A DNA stretch of 64,000 nt from Apoderus coryli (lineage: Eukaryota > Arthropoda > Insecta > Coleoptera > Attelabidae), in the NCBI GenBank assembly GCA_911728435.2, contig OU452200.1, positions 41,927,715-41,991,714 on the forward strand. The letters are read 5' to 3'. The notes beneath the pieces were generated by a model. That model was given only the letters and a program-made list of their open reading frames with translations, did no database searches and was not told the origin of the DNA. Shown here piece after piece: positions 1 through 10,697 of this stretch. A program made the position numbers and the translations under genes. Positions within the stretch are counted from its first letter, which is position 1; the number at the start of each line of letters is the position of its first letter.

Positions 1-148
1 TTACATTAAGATTTCTAAAGATTTCCATGGACGTCCAGGGAATTCCGGAGATTTACGAGGATGTCCGGGGATGGCCAGGGATGTCTGATGATGTTTTAAA
101 GAAAGAAGATGTCTGGTGGTTAATTTCAATGAGTAAGTAATTTTTCTT
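1..148. repeat. degenerate G-rich short repeat
   Basis: Variants of GATGTCCGGGGATGGCCAGG recur with a period of roughly 12 bases over about the first 110 bases. It may be a decayed minisatellite cut by the window edge. A related TCCGG-rich patch lies at 61255-61345. Confidence 0.35.
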
Positions 149-359
149 TCATCGAAAAAAAATGTAAGATGGATTTTTTGTCACAAATTGAACGGGGATT
201 TCAAAAATAATTTTTAATTTGAAATATCTCAGTGGCGTACAATTTTTTTCTTTAAAAATATTAAAATCTTTTACCCATATGCGCAAATGAGGAACTGTCA
301 TTATCTTTTCTTGCAGAATCACCTCCTGAAGGTTGTCGCACTTATTTACTAACACCCTG
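149..359 (-). repeat. mariner-type terminal fragment
   Basis: Read on the minus strand this begins TACAGGGTGTTAGTAAATAA, a terminal signature of mariner-like elements widespread in insects. It keeps a short open frame of 68 codons that I read as repeat, not gene. Only one end is present, so it is a truncated copy. Confidence 0.5.
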
Positions 360-1628
360 TATCTACCTAGACAGAAAAGCTACCAAAGTAAAGATTTGAT
401 GCATAAAGAGAAACCCCATAAACCAAAGAATTTGACAATGTGCAAATATTAAGGTTATTTTATCAAAACTACGATAATTATGGCCTACTTGACTGTAAGA
501 AAGCATAAAATACCTTGTTTAAGGTACCAACTAATAACAAATCGAACCAAGAGCAAGAGTATACGAGAACTATCTGGAATTCCAACGTGAAGAAAATCCG
601 ACAAAAGTACTACATCTCTTATCTACTCCACAATAAAGCAGCGACATTTGTCTCAATAGTAGGACACAATCTTCGCTGAGGCCCAAGTAATTACGGGTAT
701 TCGAACGGTGGATCTCACTATGGAACAGAAAATAGATTATATAGAACGCAAATCATGGAACAGTGCCAAGTAAGATGGAAAAACCTCACAGGAAAAGGAG
801 GGTGAACTAACACTGATTCCGGACATCATCGCATGGACGACAAATTATGAACACAAAGTTCAAATGGGATGGAGACATCTGCGTATATAACGAAACCTTC
901 GTTAAACAAAGAAAACATCACATGCAAAAATAACTGGATGCAAATCCATCAACTTATTAAAAGGGTCATGGAGACAAAAGAAAGAGTGCAACGAGAAACC
1001 CGAACCCTAATCATTTTATATGTGGACCGACAAAAAACGACATAAAAGCAACATTAAGACAGCCTGTGGCGAAGAAGTATTTCGGCCGTTCCTATCCACA
1101 TTACACGCGGTTCATGAGGGCCACTTGTTCTCACAAAATGAAAAGGCCGTGCAGTCACCAGAATAAGCAGTGGACACCTCAAAAACAATTTGAACGGTAC
1201 CAACAAATTAGTCGAATAACTGCTTTCAGGGTTAGTTCTGTAGTCTTTGATTTGTCAAGCAAGACTAAAAAGACAACCTTCGTAATAACAAATGCAACTA
1301 GACCAAGCGTATATCGCGAGTATGGAAATTTTAATTTGTCGAATCTCAATATGTATTTCATTTTTGCCTATATATGCAGCAAGGTCTAAATCGGAATAAA
1401 AATTTAAATGTCATTACAAATGACTAAAACACTGACGAATCATGGTTTTTACATAATCAAGCGGCAACTTCACGGAGAGGTTAAATAGCTCAAGTTAGCT
1501 ACTCGGTAATGAGTTTTAGCTATTACCCAATCAACTAACCTTGAGGTTATTGCACAAACATAAGAAAAAACCGACTCTAAGATTAAAAGAATGGCATGCA
1601 TAATTTCGCATTGAGCATTGTCGATATA
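360..1628. other. no recognisable gene
   Basis: A 107-codon open frame at 1066-1389 has no recognisable domain and no splice or start context that supports it. The stretch 500-1100 reads like an old coding relic with stops in every frame, but I cannot name the family. Confidence 0.4.
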
Positions 1629-3259
1629 CAGGGTGTCCTACGGTGGCACCCCATTAGATTATTTCAAAAACTACTTCGACTTGAATTTTGAAAATTTCAG
1701 TGTCTATATTGTCAGATATGCTCTACTCAAATAATATAATAGCAACGGCATAGCACTTCCGGTTATACCGGAAGTTGATGGCAACTTTGTTATTTTAAAT
1801 GGAACACCCTATATATTATTACATTTTTGGATTCTAAATAAGATTTTAGACATATTTCATGTATCATGTCCTATACCTAAAGTCAGTCGTTTTTGACTTA
1901 TATCAAGATTTATGTCAAAATTGACAGTTTAGGGCTCTATAAGAATTCCGTTTTTTCCTTGTAAATCAGTATTTAATAATTATTTTGCAGGTATTTTCTT
2001 ATCAGGTGGGATCTTTTTTTTCGAATTGACAAGACATTTTCTGATTAGTTTATACAGGGTGGTCAAAAAAATATATTGAAAACGGTTCCAGAAAAACAGT
2101 TGAAAGTCAATTTTTTCAAATGGAATGGGTATATTATTATTATTTTATCTTCCTTAGCGTTAAAAAATAATACAATTTTGTAATAGGTTATCAATTTCTA
2201 AAATGCATAGTTTTCGAAATATCGTCATTTTAAATGAGGGTCATATCGCACCATTAAATTAGTTTTGTTATCGTTAGTTGATTAACTTTTTTTAATTGAA
2301 AAATTATTTAGTTTAATTTTATTTCTGCTGTATTATTTTAAATTTTAGTCTTAGTTCGTTGTAATACTTCATTTGTATACCTCCCAACCTGTTCTAAATG
2401 ATTTCTCAAAATTTTTCCTAATTTCTCTAGTCATCGTTAGTAAATGGGGGTTTCTCTCGTTAAATACTCTACAGGTGATATTAATCACTTTATTTTATTG
2501 TCCATGAATTAATAATAAATTTATAATATCAATAAGTATTTTTCATTTTTATTAATTTGACGTTTAGTTTGACGTTAAAATGACAATAATTTCATGGCTA
2601 ACTAAATTAATTAGCTAGCGTCCAGAAAGACAACGGTAGGCGCTGCAGGAAAATTTAAAATGACGATATTTCGAAATCTATGCATTTTAGAAAATGATAA
2701 CCTATAACAAAATTGCATTATTTTTTAATGCTAAGGAAGATAAAATAATAATAATATATCCATTCCATTTGAAAAAATTGACTTTCAACTGTTTTTCTTA
2801 AACTGTTTTCAATATAATTTTTTGACCACCCTGTATAAACTAATCAGAAAATGTCTTGTCAATTCGAAAAAGAAGATCCCACCTGATAAGAAAATACCTG
2901 CAAAATAATTATTAAATACTGATTTACAAAGAAAAAACGGAATTCTTATGGAGCCCTAAACTGTCAATTTTGACATAAATCTTGATATAAGTCAAAAACG
3001 ACTGACTTTAGGTATAGGGCATGATACATGAAATATGTCTGAAATCTGATTTAGAATCCAAAAATGTAATAATATATAGGGTGTTCCATTTTAAATAACA
3101 AAGTTGCCATCAACTTCCGGTATATCCGGAAGTGCTATGCCGTTGCTATTATATTATGTGAGTAGAGCATATTCGACAATATAGACACTGAAATTTTCAA
3201 AATTCAATTCGAAGTAGTTTCTGAAATAATCTAATGGGTTGCCATCGTAGGACACCCTG
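1629..3259 (-). mobile_element. long-TIR mariner-like element, deletion derivative
   Basis: Two near-identical inverted arms of about 606 bases (1629-2234 and 2654-3259) begin CAGGGTGTCC and are flanked by TA on both sides, the mariner/Tc1 target duplication. The arms match those of the larger element at 33908-43129. The centre keeps, on the minus strand near 2395-2530, a decayed version of the start of the transposase found in that element. All catalytic parts are missing, so any movement would need a transposase in trans. Each arm also contains an inner CAGGGTGGTC end (about 2054 and 2829) and a GGAACACCCTA end (about 1802). Confidence 0.85.
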
Positions 3260-3854
3260 TAGACGTGAGATGTGAATAGGAGTAACATAAAATTGCTTTA
3301 TAAAAAATATCCACAAAACTTCAAAGTAGATTCTACTTTATCCAACTTTGCCATGCATGTTTTTGGTATGTACTCTGGGTCTCAAATTGTGTGTATTTTC
3401 TGGAAAACTTTTTAAAAACACAAAACCAAACAGCAGTTTTAATTACTAGAAAATGATTATAATACAATTAAATTATTTAACGTACCTAATCAATTTAACC
3501 CATTAATCCCCAACGTTGCGTAAACGAAACATTTTTTAAATATTTTTTTTTTTCAATGTGCCAGTAAAAAAAAATACTTTTTTGTTGCTACAATTTTTTC
3601 AAAATGGAACAAAGACTTTACGTTTTAAGAAATAAGTCGACAGAGTCAAGATATTTATTTTGTGCGAATTTATGAACTCGCAACATTTTGAGATTTATCA
3701 TTTCATATATTCGTCAATCTATTCGTCTGACACAGAAACGGCTGAGATATTTCAAATTATGGATTTAGATTCCCATGACCTTTAGTAAAAAGGGCGTTAT
3801 ATGATATTTTACAAAACATGTATAGTTTTTGCATATTGGATCATTTTTCCTAAT

Positions 3855-3870
3855 GTTGCGTATACGCAAC
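3855..3870. repeat. 16-bp palindrome in piggyBac element, copy 1
   Basis: GTTGCGTATACGCAAC is a perfect palindrome. A decayed version (GTTGCGTAAACGAAAC) lies at the very start of the element near 3514. Spacing near the ends suggests a transposase-binding site; that role is inferred. Confidence 0.7.
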
Positions 3871-4137
3871 GTTGGGAATTCCGGTAAGAAGGGGCCATAA
3901 TGTCGCGCCCTTCGCTGACCCACAATTAGGTAGCATTTATTTTGTTTCTTACATTATTTGTGTGTGATTCTTCTTAGTGAGTGTCAACAAAGATACTAAG
4001 TTATAATTATTGTGATTTAAAATTATATTATATATAAAATATAAAGTGAAGCTCTGGAAAATATTGACTTGAAGTAAGTTATAATTATGGTTCTGTTTGT
4101 TAAATTTTTTTCTAAAATAATTTGTTTGGTTATAGTG

Positions 4138-4851
4138 ATGTCTTGGAAAAACAGAATGCCTTTGTCATCTGCTGAGCTTTTAGCTACATTGGAGGAGGAT
4201 GAGGATTTACTGCAGACTGATACCGTTGATGCAGTATATATTCCGCCACCCGTACAGACGAAGAGGAGCTTGACGAAGATATATGTGAGAACGTTGAAGA
4301 TTTACCAGATGTTGCGGGGACCTACGAAATACACGCAAATTTGACTGATACTTCTGAAGCCTTAGATGATGAATCTTTACCGTCAAATTCCAAAAAAAGC
4401 AAAACTATGTGCAAAAAATATAAAAATGAAGTCGAAGAAAACTTTACCGAAGTGGAGGAAAGAGACCCCAATATATACAACAGGACCATATAATGAAGAT
4501 AATAATAACTTGGAACAAATTGAAAACAGAGTTTACGGTAAAAGCCCTTTGGAAGTTTTTTCCTTGTACTTCAGTGACGAAGTTTGGGAAAAAATAATAT
4601 CTTATACAAGAAAATATGCTCACGACAATAATCGGCATTCATTTGATATTGATAAAACAAGCCTAAAGCGATTTTTCGGCATATCCATTTTTTCGGGATA
4701 CTATACGTTACCAGCTACAAAACTCTATTGGTCAAAAGACAACAAAGCAAGAAGAAGATGCCGACAGTGTAAAAACAACACAATATACATGTGTGCTAAA
4801 TGTAAGGTGCATCTTCACACAAACTGTTTTGAAATATTTCACACTAAGTAG
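4138..4851 (+). pseudogene. piggyBac transposase relic
   Basis: The start (MSWKNRMPLSSAE, then an acidic stretch ending IPPP) matches the acidic N-terminus of piggyBac transposases. A frameshift near 4255 moves the frame to DEEELDEDICENVEDLPD, and a second shift by about 4440 leads to the start of the DDE domain (YGKSPLEVFSLYFSDEVWEKI, to LPATKLYWSKD). It then jumps directly to the C-terminal cysteine-rich domain (CRQCKNNTIYMCAKCKVHLH, CFEIFHTK). The whole catalytic core between them is deleted. It cannot make an active enzyme; the tail domain that binds termini remains open. Confidence 0.85.
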
Positions 4852-4881
4852 TAGTAGTATCTGTTTACGGTAAATCCCAAT

Positions 4882-4897
4882 GTTGCGTATACGCAAC
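4882..4897. repeat. 16-bp palindrome in piggyBac element, copy 2
   Basis: Exact second copy of GTTGCGTATACGCAAC, 31 bases after the transposase relic's stop and about 130 bases from the right end. Confidence 0.7.
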
Positions 4898-5034
4898 ATT
4901 TTTTTGTAAGAAAACTAAAAACTTGTATTTTTTTTTAACTTGATAAACAGTTATTTGGACATAGGTTTAATAATAAAATAAACTAAAATCACCGAAATTG
5001 TTTGATTTTCCAAGCTTGGGAATTAATGGGTTAA

Positions 5035-5445
5035 GTATAATAAATAAATTTGACACAGTTTACTTTTTCTAGACAGATTTTCAATAAAAAGACTACACTA
5101 TAATGTTCAGACCCACTAATGATCAATATTTAAACACCCAAAACATGTATGACAAACATGAATATAACAGGAATCTTTTATAAAAAGAAATTAATATTGT
5201 ACCCCTCTTCTGTTAAAAACTAGGTATTTTTTCAAACTAAATTTTAAGCAATATTCTGGGTCGTTAATAACCACACTTCGTATACAACCTATAAGCACTT
5301 GCTTGGACGCTAGAACACGACATGTATGTAAATGAAGAACAACCAAAAAAAACTTACATGATACAATTCTATCCAGTCCTATTGAAATGGCAAATAGCTT
5401 TTCAATGTTTCAATGAACAAACCGTTACTTAGTCACAAACAAAAA
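5035..5445. other. downstream flank of Nrk
   Basis: About 410 AT-rich bases between the piggyBac element and the Nrk stop codon. It should hold the Nrk 3' UTR. No poly(A) run or target duplication marks a retrocopy end here. Confidence 0.4.
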
Positions 5446-7374
5446 CTAATGTGGAGGCATAGAGAACAAGCTATGATAAATTTCCGTTAACATTTGATGT
5501 ATAACATGAAAATTCGGTCTATCAATTGGCTTCTGCATCCAACACTGCTTCATGATTTCATATACAGGTGCTGGCGTACCTTCAGGACTTGAAAGCACAT
5601 TACCTTCTTTCAAAAACCGCACTACCTCCTCATGAGTCATTCCATAATATGGTTGTAAAGCAAACGAGAATATTTCCCATAGACACACTCCAAACGCCCA
5701 TACGTCCGACTCTAGTGTATATTTATTATACAAAATACTTTCCAAAGGCATCCAACGTACAGGTATCGCATCTCTATCACTACCTTTGTAATAGTCTTGG
5801 AGGTATATCTTTTGTGACAAACCAAAATCTGCAATCTTCACTACCATTTCTTCATTTATCAAACAATTTCTAGTCGCAAGATCTCTATGCACAAATTTTC
5901 TATCTGATAAATACACCATACCTGAGGCAATTTGTAAGGCTATCTTAATTTGATCAACATGATTCAGATGAGTGTCTCTGTATGCATCTCTGTTAGGGTA
6001 TTCCCCGCTAATTGCATTACGTACCACGTAGTTAGTAGGGGCACATTGTCGTAAAAATTCGTTTAAATCGCCTTTGCCCATGTATTCAAATAAAAGACAC
6101 ATTGGTCGGCCAACAGCACACACTCCAAGCAGTTTAACAATATTTGGATGATCAAATTCGGCTAATAAACATGCTTCTTTTTCAAAATCGTCTTGCATAT
6201 CTTCTGATGCGTCATCTTTAAGCATTTTAACGGCAACTACTGTGAATTCTTCACCAACTACAAGACCAGGTGCTTTTGCTTGAAAAACACTGCCGAAAGC
6301 TCCTTGTCCAAGATCTTTTATATAAATTATATCATTTCTAGGAAACTCTAATTTCTCTAATTTTGGATTTAGTGTAACACCATGCCTGTGATACGCTACA
6401 TTACTAGGTAATTTATCTAAATCAATATTAACTTCAGCATTTCCTGGTACGTTATAACCCAATACATGTCGCTTATGTAGTCGATGGCAAAATAGCACTA
6501 ATAACAAACATATTACAACAGATATCAGGCCAAGTCCTGATATTGTTATTAAAAATATTGGTGATAAATATTTCTCCATTTTAATACCGTTATTCTCTGA
6601 ATCGTCTGTAGTTGAATTTAAACATCTGGGTATTTCACAGTGTTGCCATCGTACTGCTGCAATGGTAGTAAAACACCATGGCATTTTCTCCTCACCACCA
6701 GCATTTCGGCAATAATTCTCAGCATTCTTCAATTCAGGAAATATACTTGGCGGAGAATTATGCTGTTGAGGGAATTGTGAATCCCACCTCTGACATGGGA
6801 TTCCCTCCTTAGTGACATTGACTTTACCTTGATAGTACCTGCCCCTACCTCTGATGCAATCGTACGTAATTTCATCTTTTTTCATTTCCGTAAGACCAGC
6901 ATATGAACATACATCTTTGGAATAATCGTGTTTCGGTAACGTTTCACAAACCGGCAAACGAAAATGTCCCCGCGACTTCATAAAAATACCATTCTCTTTT
7001 CTATCTTCAAGATACGCCCAAGCATTGTAACAAAATAGTTGCTTAACAGCTACACAATCTTCATAACACAACGGCAAGGGTTGTACGTTGTTATCACAGT
7101 CTGGATACGCGTAATTACACAATAGTTTTTTAGCACTAGTTCTACACGGTTCTTTTAAATCCAAAGTAATTTGCATTTCCTCCCATAACGCAGTTGTTAT
7201 TTGTTCAGTTTCATAACCACCGGAACTACCATTATACCAAATTCTTTTTGTATTTGTGATATACTTTCTACATACATTTCCATTGTAATTTGCACAATAA
7301 CCTTGTGAATCTGGATCCTGGGCCACACTGCTTTTGATAACTACACTAAATAAAATTGTAAGAAATGACTTCAT
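5446..7374 (-). CDS. Nrk: Nrk/MuSK-like receptor tyrosine kinase
   Basis: A 642-residue type I membrane receptor. It has a signal peptide (1-18), a Frizzled-type cysteine-rich domain (27-156), a kringle (173-251), one membrane helix (about 272-296) and a tyrosine kinase domain (about 347-635). Kinase landmarks are GQGAFG (356-361), Lys383 in AVKM, HRD (496-498), DFG (516-518) and the activation-loop YxxxYY at 524-529. Kinase text such as GVCAVGRPMCLLFEYM is closest to vertebrate MuSK, as for Drosophila Nrk; there are no Ig domains. The MuSK juxtamembrane NPXY motif is not present (NPKL instead). The role is presumably Wnt-type or neuronal surface signalling. The whole coding region is one exon, unlike the five other host genes here. 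Ror is the nearest alternative. Confidence 0.94.
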   Translation of the reverse strand: MKSFLTILFSVVIKSSVAQDPDSQGYCANYNGNVCRKYITNTKRIWYNGSSGGYETEQITTALWEEMQITLDLKEPCRTSAKKLLCNYAYPDCDNNVQPLPLCYEDCVAVKQLFCYNAWAYLEDRKENGIFMKSRGHFRLPVCETLPKHDYSKDVCSYAGLTEMKKDEITYDCIRGRGRYYQGKVNVTKEGIPCQRWDSQFPQQHNSPPSIFPELKNAENYCRNAGGEEKMPWCFTTIAAVRWQHCEIPRCLNSTTDDSENNGIKMEKYLSPIFLITISGLGLISVVICLLLVLFCHRLHKRHVLGYNVPGNAEVNIDLDKLPSNVAYHRHGVTLNPKLEKLEFPRNDIIYIKDLGQGAFGSVFQAKAPGLVVGEEFTVVAVKMLKDDASEDMQDDFEKEACLLAEFDHPNIVKLLGVCAVGRPMCLLFEYMGKGDLNEFLRQCAPTNYVVRNAISGEYPNRDAYRDTHLNHVDQIKIALQIASGMVYLSDRKFVHRDLATRNCLINEEMVVKIADFGLSQKIYLQDYYKGSDRDAIPVRWMPLESILYNKYTLESDVWAFGVCLWEIFSFALQPYYGMTHEEVVRFLKEGNVLSSPEGTPAPVYEIMKQCWMQKPIDRPNFHVIHQMLTEIYHSLFSMPPH

Positions 7375-7963
7375 TGTTTATCAATAGAATATTTTAAAAA
7401 CATATATTTTATTTATAATTTTGTACTTCCTTAGAAGCCATTGTATTTATTATGTGTTATATTTGATTAAAACTTTTATTTACTTTTAACATTGTAGTAT
7501 TACAAAACAACCAAAACAGGGTAGGGACAAAACATGACATATGTCAAACGCATATGTGCTAAAAATAATATAGAGGTACAAAGCTACTATTGATTAGCTT
7601 TAAATTCAATTTTTGAAAAAAAAATTGTTATGAGTTATGAGCATATATTCTTTAATAATGTTTATATTGGATTTTAAATATTAAAAATTTAAAAAAATCA
7701 TATCAAATTTCCGTTTTTGAAAAATCTCGATTATGCCATATCAGTGGGATTCCATTTGAATATTATTTGTTGATCTGTTGTTAATTCATCCTACAATCCT
7801 ACATAAATGACAACTGAGCTGAGTAGTCAGATTGCGAAAATAGCATCATATCGAATCACAACACAAACGAGTTTAGAGCAGTGGAGGGACTAGAGGCATA
7901 TCCTACTGAATTAGCACAGTGCTGCCTCACTTTTCACGGTCGCTCTACTCTCTTGTTTTTTTA
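7375..7963. other. upstream flank of Nrk
   Basis: Contains the presumed Nrk promoter and 5' UTR. No gene is seen. A repeat segment lies at 7880-7950. Confidence 0.4.
7880..7950. repeat. dispersed repeat shared with 28455-28530
   Basis: This segment (CAGTGGAGGGACTAGAGGCA and following, including GAATTAGCACAGTGCTGCCTC) aligns along about 70 bases with 28455-28530 (AAATTAGCACAGGATTGCCTC). It looks like a short interspersed element fragment of unknown family. Confidence 0.5.
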
Positions 7964-7968
7964 ACTAT

Positions 7969-8035
7969 TGTTGTATATTTAAGTATTTTAATCATACTGT
8001 GTTATATATATTAATTGTTTGTATTTTTAAAACCT
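7969..8035 (+). repeat. truncated 5' LTR (67 bp)
   Basis: Matches bases 1-67 of the 3' LTR at 9092-9158 without a difference I can see. It stops at AAAACCT, where integrase sequence begins. Confidence 0.88.
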
Positions 8036-9081
8036 ATCCATATTCTCTTGAGAGCATTCGAAAAATTACTTCAGCTTGTCCTGTTTGTGCTGAAATTAAA
8101 CCTCGTTTTCATAAACATCAAGGAAAATTAATTAAAGCTACTAGTCCTTTTGAGCGGCTCAATATTGATTTTAAAGGTCCAGTACCTTCATCTACTAACA
8201 ATAAATACATCCTGACGGTCATTGACGAATATTCTAGATTTCCATTCGCTTTTGCTTGTTCAAATATTAATTCGTCTACCGTTATAGAATGTCTTCGTCA
8301 ACTATTCACTATTTTTGGTATTCCTTCATATATACACTCTGACCGAGGATCATGCTTTATGTCCCACGAGCTAAAAACGTTTTTAGAATCTCACGGCATC
8401 GCTTCGAGTCGCACTACTCCATACAATCCTCAAGGAAATGGTCAGTGTGAAAGATATAATGGAATTATTTGGAAAACTATTCAACTTGCCCTCAAAACTC
8501 AAAATCTGCAAGTCAATCAGTGGGAACTTGTATTACAAGATTCTTTACATGCAATCCGCTCTCTTTTATGTACAGCCACTAATACCACTCCTCATGAGCG
8601 CATGTTTAATCATTCTCGAAGATCTTACAATGGGTCTTCTATTCCTACTTGGTTAAGTCAACCAGGACCTATTTATTTAAAGAAATGTGTTCGTGCCAGC
8701 AAATATGAACCAGTTGTCGAAGAAGTCGAACTAATTGAAGCAAATTCGGAGTATGCACACATAAGATTGAATAATGGAAATGAAACTACGGTATCAGTTA
8801 GACATTTGGCTCCAAGAGGTTCTATTTTAATTGAAGATAAAATTAATTCCACAACTGAGGACGAACATTGTGTAGACGACGCGGTTGACGATTCATCCAT
8901 GAGTCTGAAAGTTTCTGTGGATGAAAAATTGGCAGTTGAATCTTCAACAATAAATGAAACTAGTGAATCTTCAACTGAAAATCTTCCAGTTGTTAATAGC
9001 GAATCGGCAGTTGAAAATATTCTATCCTCCAAGCGAACTAGAAAACGGCCGAAGTATCTAGACGATTATTCAACAGATTAG
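8036..9081 (+). pseudogene. integrase fragment of the collapsed LTR element
   Basis: The open frame runs from inside the LTR fragment (7999) to the stop at 9081. It begins in the second half of the integrase zinc finger (CPVCAEIKPRF), then shows the core with Asp in LNIDFKGP, Asp in HSDRGSCF and Glu in GNGQCERYNG, and a basic C-terminal tail ending KRTRKRPKYLDDYS. The core triad is present and the frame is open, but the N-terminal His residues of the finger are cut off. Sequence type is arthropod Ty3/gypsy. It is not a host gene, although an open frame could be mistaken for one. Confidence 0.85.
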
Positions 9082-9091
9082 GAGGGAAGAA

Positions 9092-9234
9092 TGTTGTATA
9101 TTTAAGTATTTTAATCATACTGTGTTATATATATTAATTGTTTGTATTTTTAAAACCTGTTATATTGATATGTCATTGTCACAGTTATAGTTCTAATTAG
9201 TTGAATAAAGCCTATTTTTAGAAGGTATATTACA
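9092..9234 (+). repeat. 3' LTR (143 bp)
   Basis: Starts TGTTGTATAT and ends TATATTACA, preceded by the polypurine tract. It contains AATAAA near 9204, a plausible LTR poly(A) signal. Confidence 0.88.
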
Positions 9235-9242
9235 ACTATTAC

Positions 9243-9264
9243 CATTGTCTTTATAAAGACAATG
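9243..9264. repeat. 22-bp perfect palindrome, CATTGTCTTTA type
   Basis: The half-site CATTGTCTTTA is followed at once by its exact reverse complement. It lies four bases beyond the ACTAT target duplication. Related sites occur at 12736, 12774, 27632, 27780 and 28151. Confidence 0.7.
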
Positions 9265-10697
9265 CTATTATTTTCAAGGTTGTCTGTAACGTTCACTAGT
9301 TGTTTCTGTTAAAAATCTGAGGTCAGTATAAAAAAGAAGTAAAGTATTTTGACAACCAAAGTGTTTTGAGCTGGTCGGAGATTTTGCCATCTTTAAAAGT
9401 AATCTGTTATTACCAGATTTTATAAGCATAGATATCCATATTTATCTCTGATTATAAGGGACACTACGACTTATGTATTCCATAGTATTTCTTTTTTTGT
9501 TTGCTGACATTAGATGACCACAATAGGTTTGTTCCAATAAGTCTCACTTTACAGTCAACTATCTTCACTAAATTTGAATTTTGTGTTGTTGTGTAGGTTT
9601 TCGCATTATTATTTATTTATTTAAATTGTTTTAAGTTCTTAAAGCGTTACTTGTAATTACCTACTTCTGGTGTTTGTGAGGCTTCAAATGAATAAATAAT
9701 ATACAAATTATGGACCTCACAAAACATAACACTAGCACAATAATTTATAGTTAAAAATTAATTTGAAACGAAAAACTAAACTAACTTTAAAGGACAATCA
9801 AGGTATCAACCAGTGAAGTAACAGATAGTCTTTACACTCACCAATATTTTCGATAAACGAGACAAATTTCACTTTCTAATGTCTATTTTAAAACTAATGC
9901 AAATAAATGTCTCAATATGTACCAAAGCATACTCTTGAAATCGAAGTGCGCAAACATTATCCAAATAAAAAACCAATCAATGTTTGATGCAGTAGTGGCG
10001 AAGAATACTTGCAATGAAACAAAAATCCTTATGTACTCCAGGAAAACAACTGCATATTATTGCAGAACTAGACATATATTTATATTATGTTCTCTAATCT
10101 TCTAGAACCTAAGGATTTGCGTATTTCATAAATATTTTTTCAGAGCTTTTTAAATTAAATATTTCTAATGTCGATGTTAGTCCCGTATCTACATTAATTT
10201 CCCGTCTAACTACGTATATTTATGTATCATATAATATAAAATTGTTATATAAGGATAAGGTATATATGCACATACCTGAGTTCAAATATTGTCCGTGATA
10301 ATATTTTGTACATCTTATGTATTATAAATGTTAAAACACGTTAGTTTTGTTTCACACAATTAATAAATTTCTTTTGTTTAATTTTCTAACCCTGTTTTGC
10401 GTAACTATGTCAGAAGTCAGAAATAGAAAGTGAAAAAGGAATTCAATGAAACGCTATAAAGGATTTTAAAAAATCACACTAAGTACCTACTTACCTTTGT
10501 ATCGAATGTTGTGTAATTATTTGTAATAATAATTATTGATGCTCCATAATTTGTTCAATCTAGGTATTCTAAATATGTATCACAAACCATTGTACATTAT
10601 ATAATAAAATAAACCTTATAAAAATAATACAAACGAATTGGGAAAATAAAATATTTTATATTTAAACAGATCTAAATAACCTTAGATATTATTTTAA
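9265..10697. other. no gene seen downstream of P5cr
   Basis: AT-rich. A 62-codon frame at 9917-10105 has no recognisable domain. The end nearest P5cr should contain its 3' UTR. Confidence 0.4.

Larger units (their letters stand above)
3499..5030 (+). mobile_element. piggyBac-type transposon, internally deleted
   Basis: The target duplication TTAA lies at 3495-3498 and 5031-5034. The element starts CCCATTAATCCC and ends with the inverted form GGGAATTAATGGG. TTAA duplication and an encoded transposase start plus cysteine-rich tail define piggyBac. At about 1.5 kb it lacks most of the coding region. Subterminal copies of a 16-base palindrome sit near both ends. Confidence 0.9.
7969..9234 (+). 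mobile_element. collapsed Ty3/gypsy-type LTR retrotransposon
   Basis: The insertion is bounded by the 5-base target duplication ACTAT (7964-7968 and 9235-9239) and by TG...CA termini. A purine tract (AGGAGGGAAGA, 9080-9090) precedes a complete 143-base 3' LTR. At the 5' side only the first 67 bases of the LTR remain, joined directly to the middle of the integrase gene. Primer-binding site, gag, protease and RT are absent. The intact target duplication means the collapsed form probably inserted as it is, rather than being deleted later. Confidence 0.88.

Noticed and set aside
1066..1389. 107-codon open frame as a possible gene
   Set aside because: No domain, no codon pattern or splice context, and the neighbourhood is repeat relic.
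4444..4638. 64-codon minus-strand hydrophobic frame
   Set aside because: Antisense to the piggyBac transposase relic.
8438..8656. Second plus-strand frame inside the integrase fragment
   Set aside because: Shadow of the integrase frame.
7999..9081. A domesticated host integrase gene
   Set aside because: LTRs, polypurine tract and a target duplication bracket it exactly, so it is an element remnant, and there is no evidence of constraint.
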